A stretch of DNA of 64,000 bases from Mesorhizobium atlanticum. Lineage in GTDB: Bacteria > Pseudomonadota > Alphaproteobacteria > Rhizobiales > Rhizobiaceae. The stretch spans positions 218,113-282,112 of the forward strand of contig NZ_QMBQ01000009.1 of NCBI RefSeq assembly GCF_003289965.1. Reading direction: 5' to 3'. Below the pieces are notes generated by a model that made no database searches, had not been told where the DNA came from, and was given only the letters and a program-made list of their open reading frames with translations. Shown piece after piece: positions 1 to 8,739 of this stretch; within the stretch, counting starts at the first letter, position 1, and each line of letters opens with the position of its first letter. The translations under genes and the position numbers were made by a program.

Positions 1-649
1 CAGGTATCAGGACGCCGGAAATCCAGCCGGGGATCCAGGTATAGTAGAGCGTCGGCTTGCCTTCTTTGATGCGCTCGATCGCATCCGCCATGATGGCGAA
101 ATAGCCGCCCTGCTTGTGCTCGACTGTGTCGCGCAGCCCATATGCGTCGAGGTGATGCTCGATCATGCGTTCGCAACCCCAACCCGGGTCGCAGCCAAAC
201 AGATCCGCCTTTCCATTGCCGTCGATGTCGAACAGCTTGGCTTTTTCGGGGTCCTTCAGGTCCTCGAGATATTTGATGCCGGTCGCATCAGCCGTCTTCT
301 TGTCGATCAGATATCCCTGGATGTCGCCATGGACGAGCGTGCCGACGGGCATAAGCTTGTCGGCGCCCCCGGCCCCCTTCCAGAAGGCATCGTGCAACGG
401 CGTCCAGAACGCCGGATAAAACTGCAGATCTCCCGACGCTACCGCGGTATATGCAAGGGTGACCTGGACTTGTTCGGGCTGTTCTTCGACGTCGTATCCC
501 AGCTCCCGCAGGCCATCTCTGACGACGTATCCTTGGAACAGTTCCTCGTTTACGCCGCCAATCCAGCCATATTTCACCTGTGCGGCTCCGGCCGACAGCG
601 AACTACTGGCCACTAATGCGAGCGCTGCAACGGCAATCTTAAATTTCAT
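1..649 (-). CDS. Glycine betaine/proline-type ABC substrate-binding protein, ProX-like (3' end outside window)
   Basis: This is a periplasmic binding protein of the quaternary-amine (OpuAC/ProX) family, the capture subunit of a betaine/proline ABC importer. The ATG at 649 has a GGGAGAA ribosome site just upstream and opens a typical Sec signal peptide (MKFKIAVAALALVA, ending in an A-x-A site before AAQ). The mature part contains the loop DIDGNGKADLFGCD and the motif GWGCERM, followed by LYYTWIPGW, which supplies the aromatic residues that cage the substrate in this family. The last about 120 residues lie beyond base 1. It is a diverged paralogue of the complete protein at 9805-10812. No permease or ATPase partner is in the window. 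Family call is firm; the exact substrate is not. Confidence 0.85.
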   Translation of the reverse strand, partial: MKFKIAVAALALVASSSLSAGAAQVKYGWIGGVNEELFQGYVVRDGLRELGYDVEEQPEQVQVTLAYTAVASGDLQFYPAFWTPLHDAFWKGAGGADKLMPVGTLVHGDIQGYLIDKKTADATGIKYLEDLKDPEKAKLFDIDGNGKADLFGCDPGWGCERMIEHHLDAYGLRDTVEHKQGGYFAIMADAIERIKEGKPTLYYTWIPGWISGVLIP

Positions 650-1538
650 TTCGTTCTCCCTAGATCCTCGGGCGCCATGCTCGGGGCACTCTTCTTGTTT
701 CGTCCGACTGGTTGCTTTGCCGGAGACCTGGCCTGCCTCCCAAGCAACGGCACCCCACGGGTATAAGCTTAGGGACAGACTGGCACTTGAAGTGCTTGCG
801 TTCCCATGCTCAGCGATAATGCAATCTTGCGCAAATCAGTTTTTGTGCGCGCCGCCATAACGACAGGTCATGATAAAGGTGGAGGGATAGAGCGGCCCCC
901 CCTGCCCGTCCCCGACCTGGAGCTGGTCGGCTGCGATTTGCGTCCAATCATGCGGGCGAGGCGATTGGCCAAGTGGCCCACGTCCGCCAGCTGCCACTGC
1001 AGCACGGGAGTTGCTCGTCAGGACGTCATCGCGCACTCAACAAGAAGGGCAGCGAAAGCTGGACGTCGCAATCATGTCGGCGACCTGCCTTCACGATTAA
1101 AGCTGCGCCCCGCTTCCAGCGCCATTGCTATTTCCTACGCTATGCTGGTGCGAGCTGAGCAGCAGTTCCTCGCCAACGGCACGTGTCGGCGAGGAAGCGC
1201 ACCGAACAGGCGGCCGAACATCCATGACTCCTGGTTATCTCGACCCTCATTAATACTCATTTGAAGTAGGAGAACCTGCTGCCTATAGCATAGCCAGCGT
1301 TGCTCTTGCTCGAACCGTTCGTCGGCTGGCCGGCACTCGCGGAGTGGCAGGCCCGGCGAAGGGCGAGCCTGCATCCGATGGCCAGAAGCAGCTACGGGGA
1401 ACGGCCATCATGGCACGGTATATGACCGGCCATGGGTAGCAGTCCTCTCGGTCTTCGGAAGCGATGACCTTGCTGGCATCGGCAGCGAGCTCACCAACAA
1501 GCGTGTCGGTGTCGTGGTGACACCAGAGGAGAGTTGGA
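650..1538. other. Gene-poor spacer
   Basis: No reading frame here has a recognisable protein or a good start. It holds a sigma-54-like sequence at 781-796 and, at 1411-1424, TGGCACGGTATATG, which lacks the GC of a working -12 box. Probably the decayed junction between the binding-protein gene and the 1.5-5.3 kb operon. Confidence 0.5.
781..796 (+). promoter_or_regulatory. Weak sigma-54-like -24/-12 sequence
   Basis: TGGCACTTGAAGTGCT has the invariant GG and GC separated by ten bases, but the -12 block starts with G instead of T. It also forms a small dyad (GCACTT-GA-AGTGC). The first confident gene downstream starts at 1539, about 740 bases away, so function is doubtful. Confidence 0.2.
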
Positions 1539-3023
1539 ATGCACGGCGCAGTCGACTACAGGACGCAGGCTCAATCCATCAGGTTGCCCGCCCATATGAT
1601 CGTGAACGGAGAGCCGGTCGCGGCTTTCTCGGGCAAGACATATCCCACCATCAACCCGGCGACAGGCAAGGTCCTTGCTGAACTGCCCTCGGGTTCGGAA
1701 GCCGACGTCGACAGGGCGGTTGCCGCCGCGCGACACGCTTTCGAGGATGGCCGATGGTCGAAGCTCGCTCCGGCCAGCCGCAAGCAGGCGCTTCTGAGGC
1801 TCGCCTCCGTCATCGAGGAAAATGCACTCGAACTGGCGCTGATGGAAAGCATTGACAGCGGCAAGACCATTACAGACTGCATCAACATCGACTTGCCGGA
1901 GGCGGTCAACAGTCTCAGGTGGCACGCCGAAGCCGTCGACAAGATCTACGACCAGGTGGCCCCGGCAAACGATTCTTCTCTTGGCCTGATCGTGCGCGAG
2001 CCGATCGGGGTGGTGGGCATCGTTCTGCCGTGGAACTTCCCGCTTCTCATGCTCGCCTGGAAGATCGGCCCGGCGCTTGCCGCGGGCTGCACCGTCGTGG
2101 TCAAGCCGGCGGAAGAGACATCGCTCACGACCTTGCGGGTGGCCGAGCTTGCCATCGAGGCTGGAATCCCGGCCGGCGTCTTCAACGTCGTGACCGGCGA
2201 TGGTCCCGATGTCGGAGAACCGATCGGCCGCCACGCGGATATTGACGCAGTCTCTTTCACCGGCTCGACCGAAACCGGCCGGCGCTTCCTCAAATACTCA
2301 TCAGAGAGCAACCTGAAGGAAGTGGTCCTCGAGATGGGGGGCAAGAACCCCTGCATCGTGATGGATGACGTTCGCAACCTGGACGCCGTGGCATCTCACA
2401 TCTGCAACGGCGCGTTCTGGAACGTTGGCCAGAACTGCTCGGCCATCTCGCGCCTGTTCGTTCATCGGGCGGTCAAGGACCGGCTGCTTGAAAAGCTGGC
2501 AGCGGTCGCAAAGACCTGGAGCGTTGGCGATCCGCTGGCGCCCGAGACCCGCATCGGCCCGCTGGTTTCGACCGTTCATTTCGAAAAAGTCAGCGGCTAT
2601 CTGGAAAACGATGGCAAGGTCGTCGTTGGCGGAAAGATCGTGGATGGAACGACGATCGAACCGACGATCATCGAATTCTCCCGCCACGAGGGCAGGCACA
2701 TTCGCGAAGAGATCTTTGGGCCGATCCTCTCTGTCATTCCGGTGGACTCGCTTGCAGAGGCGGTCTCGCTCGCAAATCAGACCGAATACGGCCTGGCCGC
2801 CTCGGTTTTCGTCGGCGACGGCACGAAGGCGCTTCGAGCCGCTCGCGCGATCAGGGCAGGCACGGTGACGGTCAACTGCTACGGCGAGGGAGACGCTGCT
2901 ACCCCATTCGGGGGCTACAAGCAATCGGGCTTTGGCGGCCGGGACAAGTCCATCCATGCGCACGATCAGTACTGCCAAACCAAGACCCTTTGGGTCGATC
3001 TGAGCTCCGACGAAAGGATCTGA
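1539..3023 (+). CDS. NAD(P)-dependent aldehyde dehydrogenase (PuuC/betaine-aldehyde dehydrogenase-like)
   Basis: A 494-residue member of the ALDH superfamily that oxidises an aldehyde to the acid. Visible hallmarks are the PWNFP oxyanion motif (Asn166), the general base Glu265 in LEMGGKNP and the nucleophile Cys300 in GQNCSA. The ATG follows AGGAGAG at good spacing. One base separates its stop from the next gene (DapA family), and an FAD oxidase follows, so the three form a tight operon that can pass an amine or imino acid to an aldehyde and then an acid. Closest-looking subfamilies are gamma-glutamyl-aminobutyraldehyde, betaine-aldehyde and ketoglutarate-semialdehyde dehydrogenases; sequence alone does not separate them. 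Confidence 0.9.
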   Translation: MHGAVDYRTQAQSIRLPAHMIVNGEPVAAFSGKTYPTINPATGKVLAELPSGSEADVDRAVAAARHAFEDGRWSKLAPASRKQALLRLASVIEENALELALMESIDSGKTITDCINIDLPEAVNSLRWHAEAVDKIYDQVAPANDSSLGLIVREPIGVVGIVLPWNFPLLMLAWKIGPALAAGCTVVVKPAEETSLTTLRVAELAIEAGIPAGVFNVVTGDGPDVGEPIGRHADIDAVSFTGSTETGRRFLKYSSESNLKEVVLEMGGKNPCIVMDDVRNLDAVASHICNGAFWNVGQNCSAISRLFVHRAVKDRLLEKLAAVAKTWSVGDPLAPETRIGPLVSTVHFEKVSGYLENDGKVVVGGKIVDGTTIEPTIIEFSRHEGRHIREEIFGPILSVIPVDSLAEAVSLANQTEYGLAASVFVGDGTKALRAARAIRAGTVTVNCYGEGDAATPFGGYKQSGFGGRDKSIHAHDQYCQTKTLWVDLSSDERI

Positions 3024-3024
3024 C

Positions 3025-3912
3025 ATGTCGACGTTTGCTTTTCCTGGTCTCAATCTGGCGATCACGACGCCGTTCGATGCGAGCGGGCAGGTCGATTTCG
3101 GGCGCTTGGAGGACCTTATCGAGCGCTATCTGGCGGCAGGCGTCGATGGCTTCGTGTTCAGTTCCGGCACGGGGATGCATGTCTACCTGACGCCTGAGGA
3201 ATCGAGATCGGTCATTGAGCGCGGCGCGCGGGTGGTGGCCGGACGAGCCAAGGTGATCGCCCAGACTTCCGCACTGCTCACGGCGGAAGTCGTTGCAAGA
3301 ACGCAAGGTGCCAAGGATGCCGGCGCCGACGGTGTGATGGTTCTGCCGCCCTTTTTCGAAGGTCCCTCCGATGACGGCAGCATCTTCGCTTTCTACGCCG
3401 ACGTCGCAAAGGCAGGACTGCCGATCATCGGATATAACGTGCCGCAGGCCGTGGGCGTGCGGATCACACCTGGCCTGCTGCGGATGCTGTGCGAATTGCC
3501 CGAGTTCTGCGCCGTCAAGGACAGCAGCGGCGACCTGATCTCCCAAGTCAGGCTGATCGGCACCGGCCTTGGCGTGATAAATGGAGCAGACCCGCTCGTT
3601 CCATTCTCGCTGTTTGCCGGTTGCTCCGGGCTGATTTGGGGTGGCGCAAACATAGCACCCCGGACCTGCGTTGCGATCACCAAGGCTGCCAGGGAAAGAA
3701 GGTGGGACGATGTCCGCTCGATCTGGCGCAAGCTCGAACCGCTTATGTCCCTGCTTTGGGAGGGAGATTACGTCCAGCATGTCTATGCGGCGGCGGAGCT
3801 CACCGGCTATGGCTGCGGCGTGGCGCGCAAGCCGTTCGGGTCGTTGTCCTCGGATCGGATCGCAGCGCTCCAGAAGGCGATAGGCGGCCTCGCCGAGCAA
3901 GAAGCCTTGTGA
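3025..3912 (+). CDS. DapA-family (dihydrodipicolinate synthase/N-acetylneuraminate lyase) lyase or deaminase
   Basis: A 295-residue class I aldolase-fold enzyme. The Schiff-base lysine is Lys165 in CAVKDSSGD and the catalytic tyrosine is Tyr137 in GYNVP, both correctly placed for the family. A true lysine-biosynthetic DapA is unlikely because the gene lies between an aldehyde dehydrogenase and an FAD amine oxidase with spacers of one and two bases. In rhizobia such a trio often serves imino-acid breakdown, for example the deaminase step that makes ketoglutarate semialdehyde from hydroxyproline. That role is inference. Confidence 0.85.
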   Translation: MSTFAFPGLNLAITTPFDASGQVDFGRLEDLIERYLAAGVDGFVFSSGTGMHVYLTPEESRSVIERGARVVAGRAKVIAQTSALLTAEVVARTQGAKDAGADGVMVLPPFFEGPSDDGSIFAFYADVAKAGLPIIGYNVPQAVGVRITPGLLRMLCELPEFCAVKDSSGDLISQVRLIGTGLGVINGADPLVPFSLFAGCSGLIWGGANIAPRTCVAITKAARERRWDDVRSIWRKLEPLMSLLWEGDYVQHVYAAAELTGYGCGVARKPFGSLSSDRIAALQKAIGGLAEQEAL

Positions 3913-3914
3913 CC

Positions 3915-5252
3915 ATGGGTAAGACTTTTCGCGCCCGCCGACTGCCGGCGCATGGTGTGAAAGCAGGCTGGGCGGCGCTGCTTCCTTCCAGAAAGCCGAC
4001 GCCGGAGCTCGATCGCGCCATCACGGCCGATGTGGTCGTTATCGGCGCCGGCTTCGCCGGATTGGCCGCGGCGACGAGACTGACTGAGCTCGATCCGAGC
4101 CTTTCCGTGGCGGTCATCGATGCCGATGTCGTCGGCAATGGTGCCAGCGGCCGTAACTCCGGTTTCCTCATCGACCTACCGCATGACATCTCGTCAGGCA
4201 ATTTCGGGGTAGACGCCGCTACCAAGAGCCGCAACGAGATAACGGTCGCGCGAAGCGCCATCCAGCTGTACACGCGGCTGGCGCACACGAATGGCTGGGA
4301 CAAGGACGTCTTCGATCCCTGCGGCAAGTACAGCGTGGCAATGACCGATGCCGGCAAAGAGCATCTGGCGGCATATTCTTCCAAGCTGAAGGCACTGGGC
4401 GAACCGCATCAGCTCCTTGACGCCGCCGCGATCGCCGACGTGACGGGCACGCGTTCGTTCAAATCGGGCCTCTTCACTCCCGGTGCCGCCATGATCCAAC
4501 CGGTTGCGCTAGTGAGAGGGATCGCTGACTCCTTTGAAGGATCTTCCGTCACCCTGTTCGAGCGGACGCCTGCTCTATCCATTGAGACCTCATGGTGCGG
4601 GTGCGCCGTGAAAACGCCCAAGGGCGAGATCAGAGCCGACAAGGTGATCCTGGCAACGAACGGGCATGCTGAAAGCTTCGGATTTGGACGCGGTGAACTT
4701 CTCCATGTTTTCACTTACGCATCGTTGACGGAGCCATTCGACCCGTCGGTCCTTGGCGGCTTGAGGAAGTGGGGAGCAACGCCGGCAGCGCCGATGGGCA
4801 CGACGGTGAGACGGATCAACGGCGCTGAAGGAGACAGGATCCTCATCCGGTCGCGCTATAGCTACAATGCCAGCATCGAAGTTGGCTCCAGCTCGATGAA
4901 AGGCGCGAGCAAGCTTCACGATCGCAAATTTGCGGATCGTTTTCCTGAACTTCGCAACCTGAAATTCCAGTTCCGCTGGGCGGGCGCAATGGCCCTCACC
5001 TGGAACACGGTTCCACTGTTCGGCGAGCTGGAGGATCGTATTTTTTCGGCATGCGCCTGCAACGGCATAGGGGGCACGAAGGCCACCGCCGCGGGGATCG
5101 CTGCTGCAGAGCTCGTCATCGGTCATCGGTCGGCGCTCAGGGAAATATTCCAGGCATTCGACAAGCCGCAGAAATTGCCGCCAAGGCCGCTCGTCGAAGT
5201 GGGCGTCCGCTTCAACCTTGCAATGCGAGAGTGGCGGGCCGGGCGCGAGTAG
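3915..5252 (+). CDS. FAD-dependent oxidoreductase (DAO family), amino-acid or amine oxidase
   Basis: The ATG at 3915, two bases after the DapA-family stop, gives 445 residues. An FAD-binding Rossmann motif VVIGAGFAGLAAA lies about residues 38-50, followed by the DAO-family GASGRNSGF that contacts flavin; the C-terminal part (CNGIGGTKATAAG) closes the flavin site. The fold matches gamma-glutamylputrescine oxidase and D-amino-acid/hydroxyproline dehydrogenases. It would make the imine or aldehyde handled by the other two enzymes. The open frame extends far upstream inside the DapA-family gene, but that part is not protein-like. Substrate unknown. Confidence 0.85.
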   Translation: MGKTFRARRLPAHGVKAGWAALLPSRKPTPELDRAITADVVVIGAGFAGLAAATRLTELDPSLSVAVIDADVVGNGASGRNSGFLIDLPHDISSGNFGVDAATKSRNEITVARSAIQLYTRLAHTNGWDKDVFDPCGKYSVAMTDAGKEHLAAYSSKLKALGEPHQLLDAAAIADVTGTRSFKSGLFTPGAAMIQPVALVRGIADSFEGSSVTLFERTPALSIETSWCGCAVKTPKGEIRADKVILATNGHAESFGFGRGELLHVFTYASLTEPFDPSVLGGLRKWGATPAAPMGTTVRRINGAEGDRILIRSRYSYNASIEVGSSSMKGASKLHDRKFADRFPELRNLKFQFRWAGAMALTWNTVPLFGELEDRIFSACACNGIGGTKATAAGIAAAELVIGHRSALREIFQAFDKPQKLPPRPLVEVGVRFNLAMREWRAGRE

Positions 5253-5408
5253 GGCAGGAGCTTCGTGCCAGTTCCAATCCTCCCCCATTTTTGACCACGA
5301 TCTCGGCGCCTGGCGTAGGGGCAGGCACTTTCTCCGAACGCTGCGTCAACCAGCGGTTCGTTGTCAAGGATGAGTTATTTCGGCTGTCCGTCCTGCGGAT
5401 CCGACGGG

Positions 5409-5730
5409 TCAGACCAGCCGGTCGAAGGCGCGGTACCGGATGAAGTAACGTCGAGCGTTCGCCACGGCATCCTTCTTGTCTCGGTGAAAGAGCGTCATGA
5501 CCAGAAGGAAGGCCAAACGTGCCAGGATCAGCACGTTGGTGATGATGAGGGACCATTCGTTCTTGAGTATCCCGAAGATGGGCCACGACGCAAACCCCGT
5601 GACGTTGATGGCGTACGTCGGCGCCGATATGCTGCCGGTGTTCCGGTTTTTGATGATCTTCCAAGCTTGGGGTGTATGAAGTCACGGAGCAGAGCGCCGC
5701 AAGATAACCTATAACCGAATCCCGATTCAT
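5409..5730 (-). pseudogene. Frameshifted SemiSWEET (MtN3/saliva) sugar transporter
   Basis: Two frames together give a roughly 107-residue SemiSWEET. From ATG 5730 the frame reads MNRDSVIGYLAALCSVTSYT; after a net one-base shift near 5665 the second frame continues with the PQ-loop QAWKIIKNRNTGSIS, AINVTGFASW, an FGILKNEW turn and the third helix, ending at 5409. Half-SWEETs dimerise to move sugars across the inner membrane. The shift lies exactly at the conserved P-Q, so the gene should be dead unless it is a sequencing error. Confidence 0.7.
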
Positions 5731-5974
5731 GGTTTGCTTGACCGGGATGGTGCATCTTACCCTTTCGAGCGGTTGCCAAACCAAAGGAGGGCAAGGCTGC
5801 TTGGCGGGTGCGGACTTGCCGCCCGCGAGCTTTCTCCGATCGACGTCACTGCGCCGTCCCGCACGGGCGTCACAGCATAAAGCGCTCGCCGGCGCCGAGT
5901 CCAAGAGCGTGCAACAAGCTCCTTCACCGAAACGGTCGAAGGAGGGGATTCTACATGATTGCGGCTGGGGCGCT

Positions 5975-6156
5975 TCACATCCTCCACCAGAGCTTGTCCC
6001 CGGTTGCCCAGTTGCTCGGCTCATACTCATCGAAAACCACGTGGATCTGTTTGGCCTCAGGTTCATCTTTTCACAGAATAGCTTCGCAATTTCAGCGACC
6101 AGATACTCCCTCTTATCATCATCCGCCTTGAAGGTCTCGATGTGAATAACGGGCAT
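5975..6156 (-). pseudogene. Frameshifted 4-oxalocrotonate tautomerase-family small protein
   Basis: The N-terminus MPVIHIETFKADDDKREYL carries the catalytic Pro1 of tautomerases. About residue 36 a one-base loss shifts the frame; the other frame continues QIHVVFDEYEPSNWATGD and ends KLWWRM. Restored length would be about 60 residues, the usual size. Close AAGGAG ribosome site upstream of ATG 6156. It sits between the SemiSWEET and enolase relics on the same strand, suggesting they were once one catabolic operon. Confidence 0.7.
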
Positions 6157-6214
6157 GTCATACTCCTTCGTCGTTATGTCGGTTGGATCGTCAATGCTGG
6201 CGCGCGGTTCACGC

Positions 6215-6630
6215 TTAAAACCCTGCATTTGATGCACCGAACATGGCCTCATCGACTCCAGCCCCAAGCCGGCGCCCGTTGGGAGCAGAACGTGGCCATC
6301 CGTCACGCGAATTGGATTTTTCGGGTCGTATTAGCTTTTCATCAGAGATCTTGTTGACCCAGTTGCAGCCCTCGAACAAATTCGGCCTCACCGGGGGTCC
6401 AAGGTGAACGCAGGCAGCACCGGTGATATCGCCTCCTCAGCTGTCATCAGCGAACTTCACAGATGCCACGGAACGCTGCCATCGGCTTCAACCGTCCCAT
6501 CCGCGTCACCTTACAGGCCATTGCCAGCCGCCTGGACAATCGTGCTGAGGTCGACGCCACTTTCATCAATGTAAATTGGTGCTGGACCGCTGGGCGGAGG
6601 GCTGCAATTTCCTCAAGCGTGTTGCAGCGC
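6215..6630 (-). pseudogene. Relic of an enolase-superfamily (mandelate racemase type) gene
   Basis: Only the C-terminal half remains, broken by several stops and shifts. Recognisable blocks are CNTLEEIAALRP, IYIDESGVDLSTIVQAAG and, near the end, DGHVLLPTGAGLGL. The first two match the intact enzyme at 22191-23297 (CNTLEEIAAIRR and YIDENGEDLATVIRAAG), so this is a decayed paralogue. Boundaries are approximate. Confidence 0.65.
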
Positions 6631-6689
6631 GAAGCCGGGTCAGCACACGGCTATCCTCGAGAACCGCCAGGACCTGCGGTTGCCAATAC

Positions 6690-7045
6690 GATTGTTTTCA
6701 GATGACGAACGATATCGCCAGCATCGCAGGTCTCGTCCAAAACCGTGACACCTTTGAACTGTTCGGGGAGTTCCGGAGCATTGCGGGCTCCAAAAACACA
6801 AAAGGGATTTGACAACGGGCACGATTTTCGGCCGCGACCAATGTGTCTTCCCCTTGAAGGCTCAGGCTCAGTACAGCGCCGTCTATTGGCCGCTAGGACA
6901 TAATCGTGTCGAGAAGATCCTAAATCGAATCCTTTGCCCCTTCGGCGCTGAGCACGTCTTGCAGGTAGGTGGCGACGGTGCTGTTGTCCTCCGCGATCAG
7001 GATTGCACATCCTGGAAGATTCTGTTCTGCCAACTCGGGCACCTC
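6690..7045 (-). pseudogene. Relic of a response-regulator receiver domain
   Basis: In one frame ILIAEDNSTVATYLQDVLS gives the acidic pocket of a receiver domain, then, after two stops, PIDGAVLSLSLQGED (the phospho-acceptor strand with Asp replaced by Ser) and IPFVFL. After a shift the next frame supplies FKGVTVLDETCDAGDIVRHL, the usual C-terminal K-P/helix-5 region. A receiver-only regulator is inferred. With stops, a shift and a lost Asp it cannot function. Ends are approximate. Confidence 0.55.
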
Positions 7046-7090
7046 CCTGCCACCGAAAAGGCTTCGTCGTCCGCCACGGGAGCTGTGTTT

Positions 7091-8338
7091 CTAGTCCAAG
7101 AGACGTTCGTCAAAGGCATAATTCGACATGAGTTCGTAGCCGTCGAAGGTGACAAGCAGTTGCTCCTCAAGCTTCACACCGTCCCGCTCGCCAACCGCAC
7201 CGATATAGCTTTCAACGCAGATCACCATCCCGGCCTCTAGTGTCGCGTCATAAGCTACCGGACCATGGAACGATGGCTTGACTTGCGGATACTCGTCGCA
7301 CATTCCCACACCGTGTATCAGGCAGCTGTAGGCCTGTGCACGAAACTCCTCCGGCACAGGCCAGGCGGATTCCTGCAGGTCCCGCATGCTGACGCCCGGG
7401 CGTATCAGCTTTATGTTTGTCTGCAACTCGTCATAGGCATAACGATAGAGCTGGCGCTGCCTGGGGGTTGGGCGCTCCTTGCCGTAGTAGAAGGTGCGCG
7501 AGATGTCGCAGAAATATCCGAACGGACCCACCATATCGGTGTCAAATCCAATCAGGTCGCCCGGTTCAATGACGCGTTGAGTGGCCTCCTGAAGCCAGGG
7601 GTTGATCCGCGGCCCGGATGCCAGCATGCGCCCCTCATGCCAGCCTCCGTGATTGGCGAGATTGGTATAATTGAGAATTCCCCAAAGCTGGGCTTCCGTT
7701 ACCCCCGGCCCCATCGCCTCCTGCATTCGGGCGATCCCATGCTCGGCGACGGCGCATGCCCATCGCATGCAGGCGATTTCATCTTCCGATTTGATGACCC
7801 GCGCGCCTTCGACGATGTCGACCGCGTCGATAACCTCCAGTCCGCGCTGCAGAAGGGCCTGTGTCAGGCTAGGGTTGACGTATTCTACCGCGACCTTGCG
7901 GTTGGTCGCGCCGATCTCGCTTAGGAAGCCGACAATGTCATCGGCAAAGAGCCTCGCGCCCTCCGCCAATTCATTGCCGCCTTCAAAAAAAGACATCGGC
8001 CTGCCTGTCCTCGACCGGTCGGCCGATGACCGGTGGCCGACGGTGCCCTGGTGAAGGGTAATCGGCCCATCGAGCGGCAGGAAGAGGTAGGTAACGGGAA
8101 TATGGGACTGAAACAGCGGATAGGAATTGTAATCCACTGCATAACGGATGGTGATGGGACTGACCAGGACACACATGGCGACATCGGCCTTGCGCATCGC
8201 CGCCCTCAAACGACCCTTGCGATAGCGATCAAGCCGTTCGAAGTCTATGTCCGGCATGGGCCGAAATTGCCGCAGGTCACTCCAGTTATCCCTGATTACA
8301 AATCCATCGGGAGTTGGCGATACTTTGTCTTCGCTCAT
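7091..8338 (-). CDS. M24-family metallopeptidase-fold enzyme (Xaa-Pro peptidase/creatinase-like)
   Basis: The ATG at 8338, with AGAGG upstream, gives 415 residues with the two-domain layout of creatinase and prolidase: an N-terminal substrate domain (about 1-150) and a C-terminal pita-bread domain. All five dinuclear metal ligands of true peptidases can be seen: Asp in GFDTDM, Asp in FCDISR, His in LIHGVGM, Glu in CVESYIG and Glu in KLEEQ. Creatinase itself lacks this set, so a metal-dependent dipeptidase or DmdP-like lyase is more likely. The open frame continues 118 codons upstream, but that part has no family similarity. It may act with the peptide or betaine systems in the window. Confidence 0.85.
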   Translation of the reverse strand: MSEDKVSPTPDGFVIRDNWSDLRQFRPMPDIDFERLDRYRKGRLRAAMRKADVAMCVLVSPITIRYAVDYNSYPLFQSHIPVTYLFLPLDGPITLHQGTVGHRSSADRSRTGRPMSFFEGGNELAEGARLFADDIVGFLSEIGATNRKVAVEYVNPSLTQALLQRGLEVIDAVDIVEGARVIKSEDEIACMRWACAVAEHGIARMQEAMGPGVTEAQLWGILNYTNLANHGGWHEGRMLASGPRINPWLQEATQRVIEPGDLIGFDTDMVGPFGYFCDISRTFYYGKERPTPRQRQLYRYAYDELQTNIKLIRPGVSMRDLQESAWPVPEEFRAQAYSCLIHGVGMCDEYPQVKPSFHGPVAYDATLEAGMVICVESYIGAVGERDGVKLEEQLLVTFDGYELMSNYAFDERLLD

Positions 8339-8739
8339 TCGACTTTGCCCCTCTTTGCTGCAGCTTTCGTCTTCCGTCTCCACGACGGGGAGACGAAGTG
8401 GACGATCATCGACGAGGAGCCAATCATAGGGGAGCGCATGGTCGTGTCTCAAATGAGTATTACTGCTGGCCGCATAATTCAGAGTCATCGCCGAGTGGGT
8501 GCCGAACTCACGACGAAATACGCCTAAGTTGCTTCTGCACGATTTCGGGGGTGGAAAATCGCCCGGCCTCCCCGATGAGTATCTGGGTGAAGCCGGCCTG
8601 GAGAGGGCGATAACTTCAGCTTGTCCGCCGCATGATTTTCTTTGGTCGCTTGCGAACGGGGAGACACAAGCGCTAAGCGAATTGAAAGGCAATCAGGCTG
8701 GCCAATCATCGGCCCCCACCATGTGACAAGTAGGCTTGG
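8339..8739. other. Spacer between divergent genes
   Basis: Intergenic stretch between the M24 gene (leftward) and the SDR gene (rightward). It is open on the minus strand but the translation is not recognisable. Both promoters should lie here; no clear operator was found. Confidence 0.4.

Noticed and set aside
806..1264. 152-codon plus-strand frame after the sigma-54-like site
   Set aside because: Composition is not protein-like, and an overlapping minus-strand frame looks equally random.
1411..1426. TGGCACGGTATATGAC, and the similar TGGCACGATATATGAG on minus at 23428-23443, as sigma-54 promoters
   Set aside because: Both have GA instead of the essential GC at -12; their likeness to each other may be chance.
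5212..6306. 364-codon minus-strand frame as one novel protein
   Set aside because: It is an artefact joining the shifted halves of the tautomerase and SemiSWEET relics.
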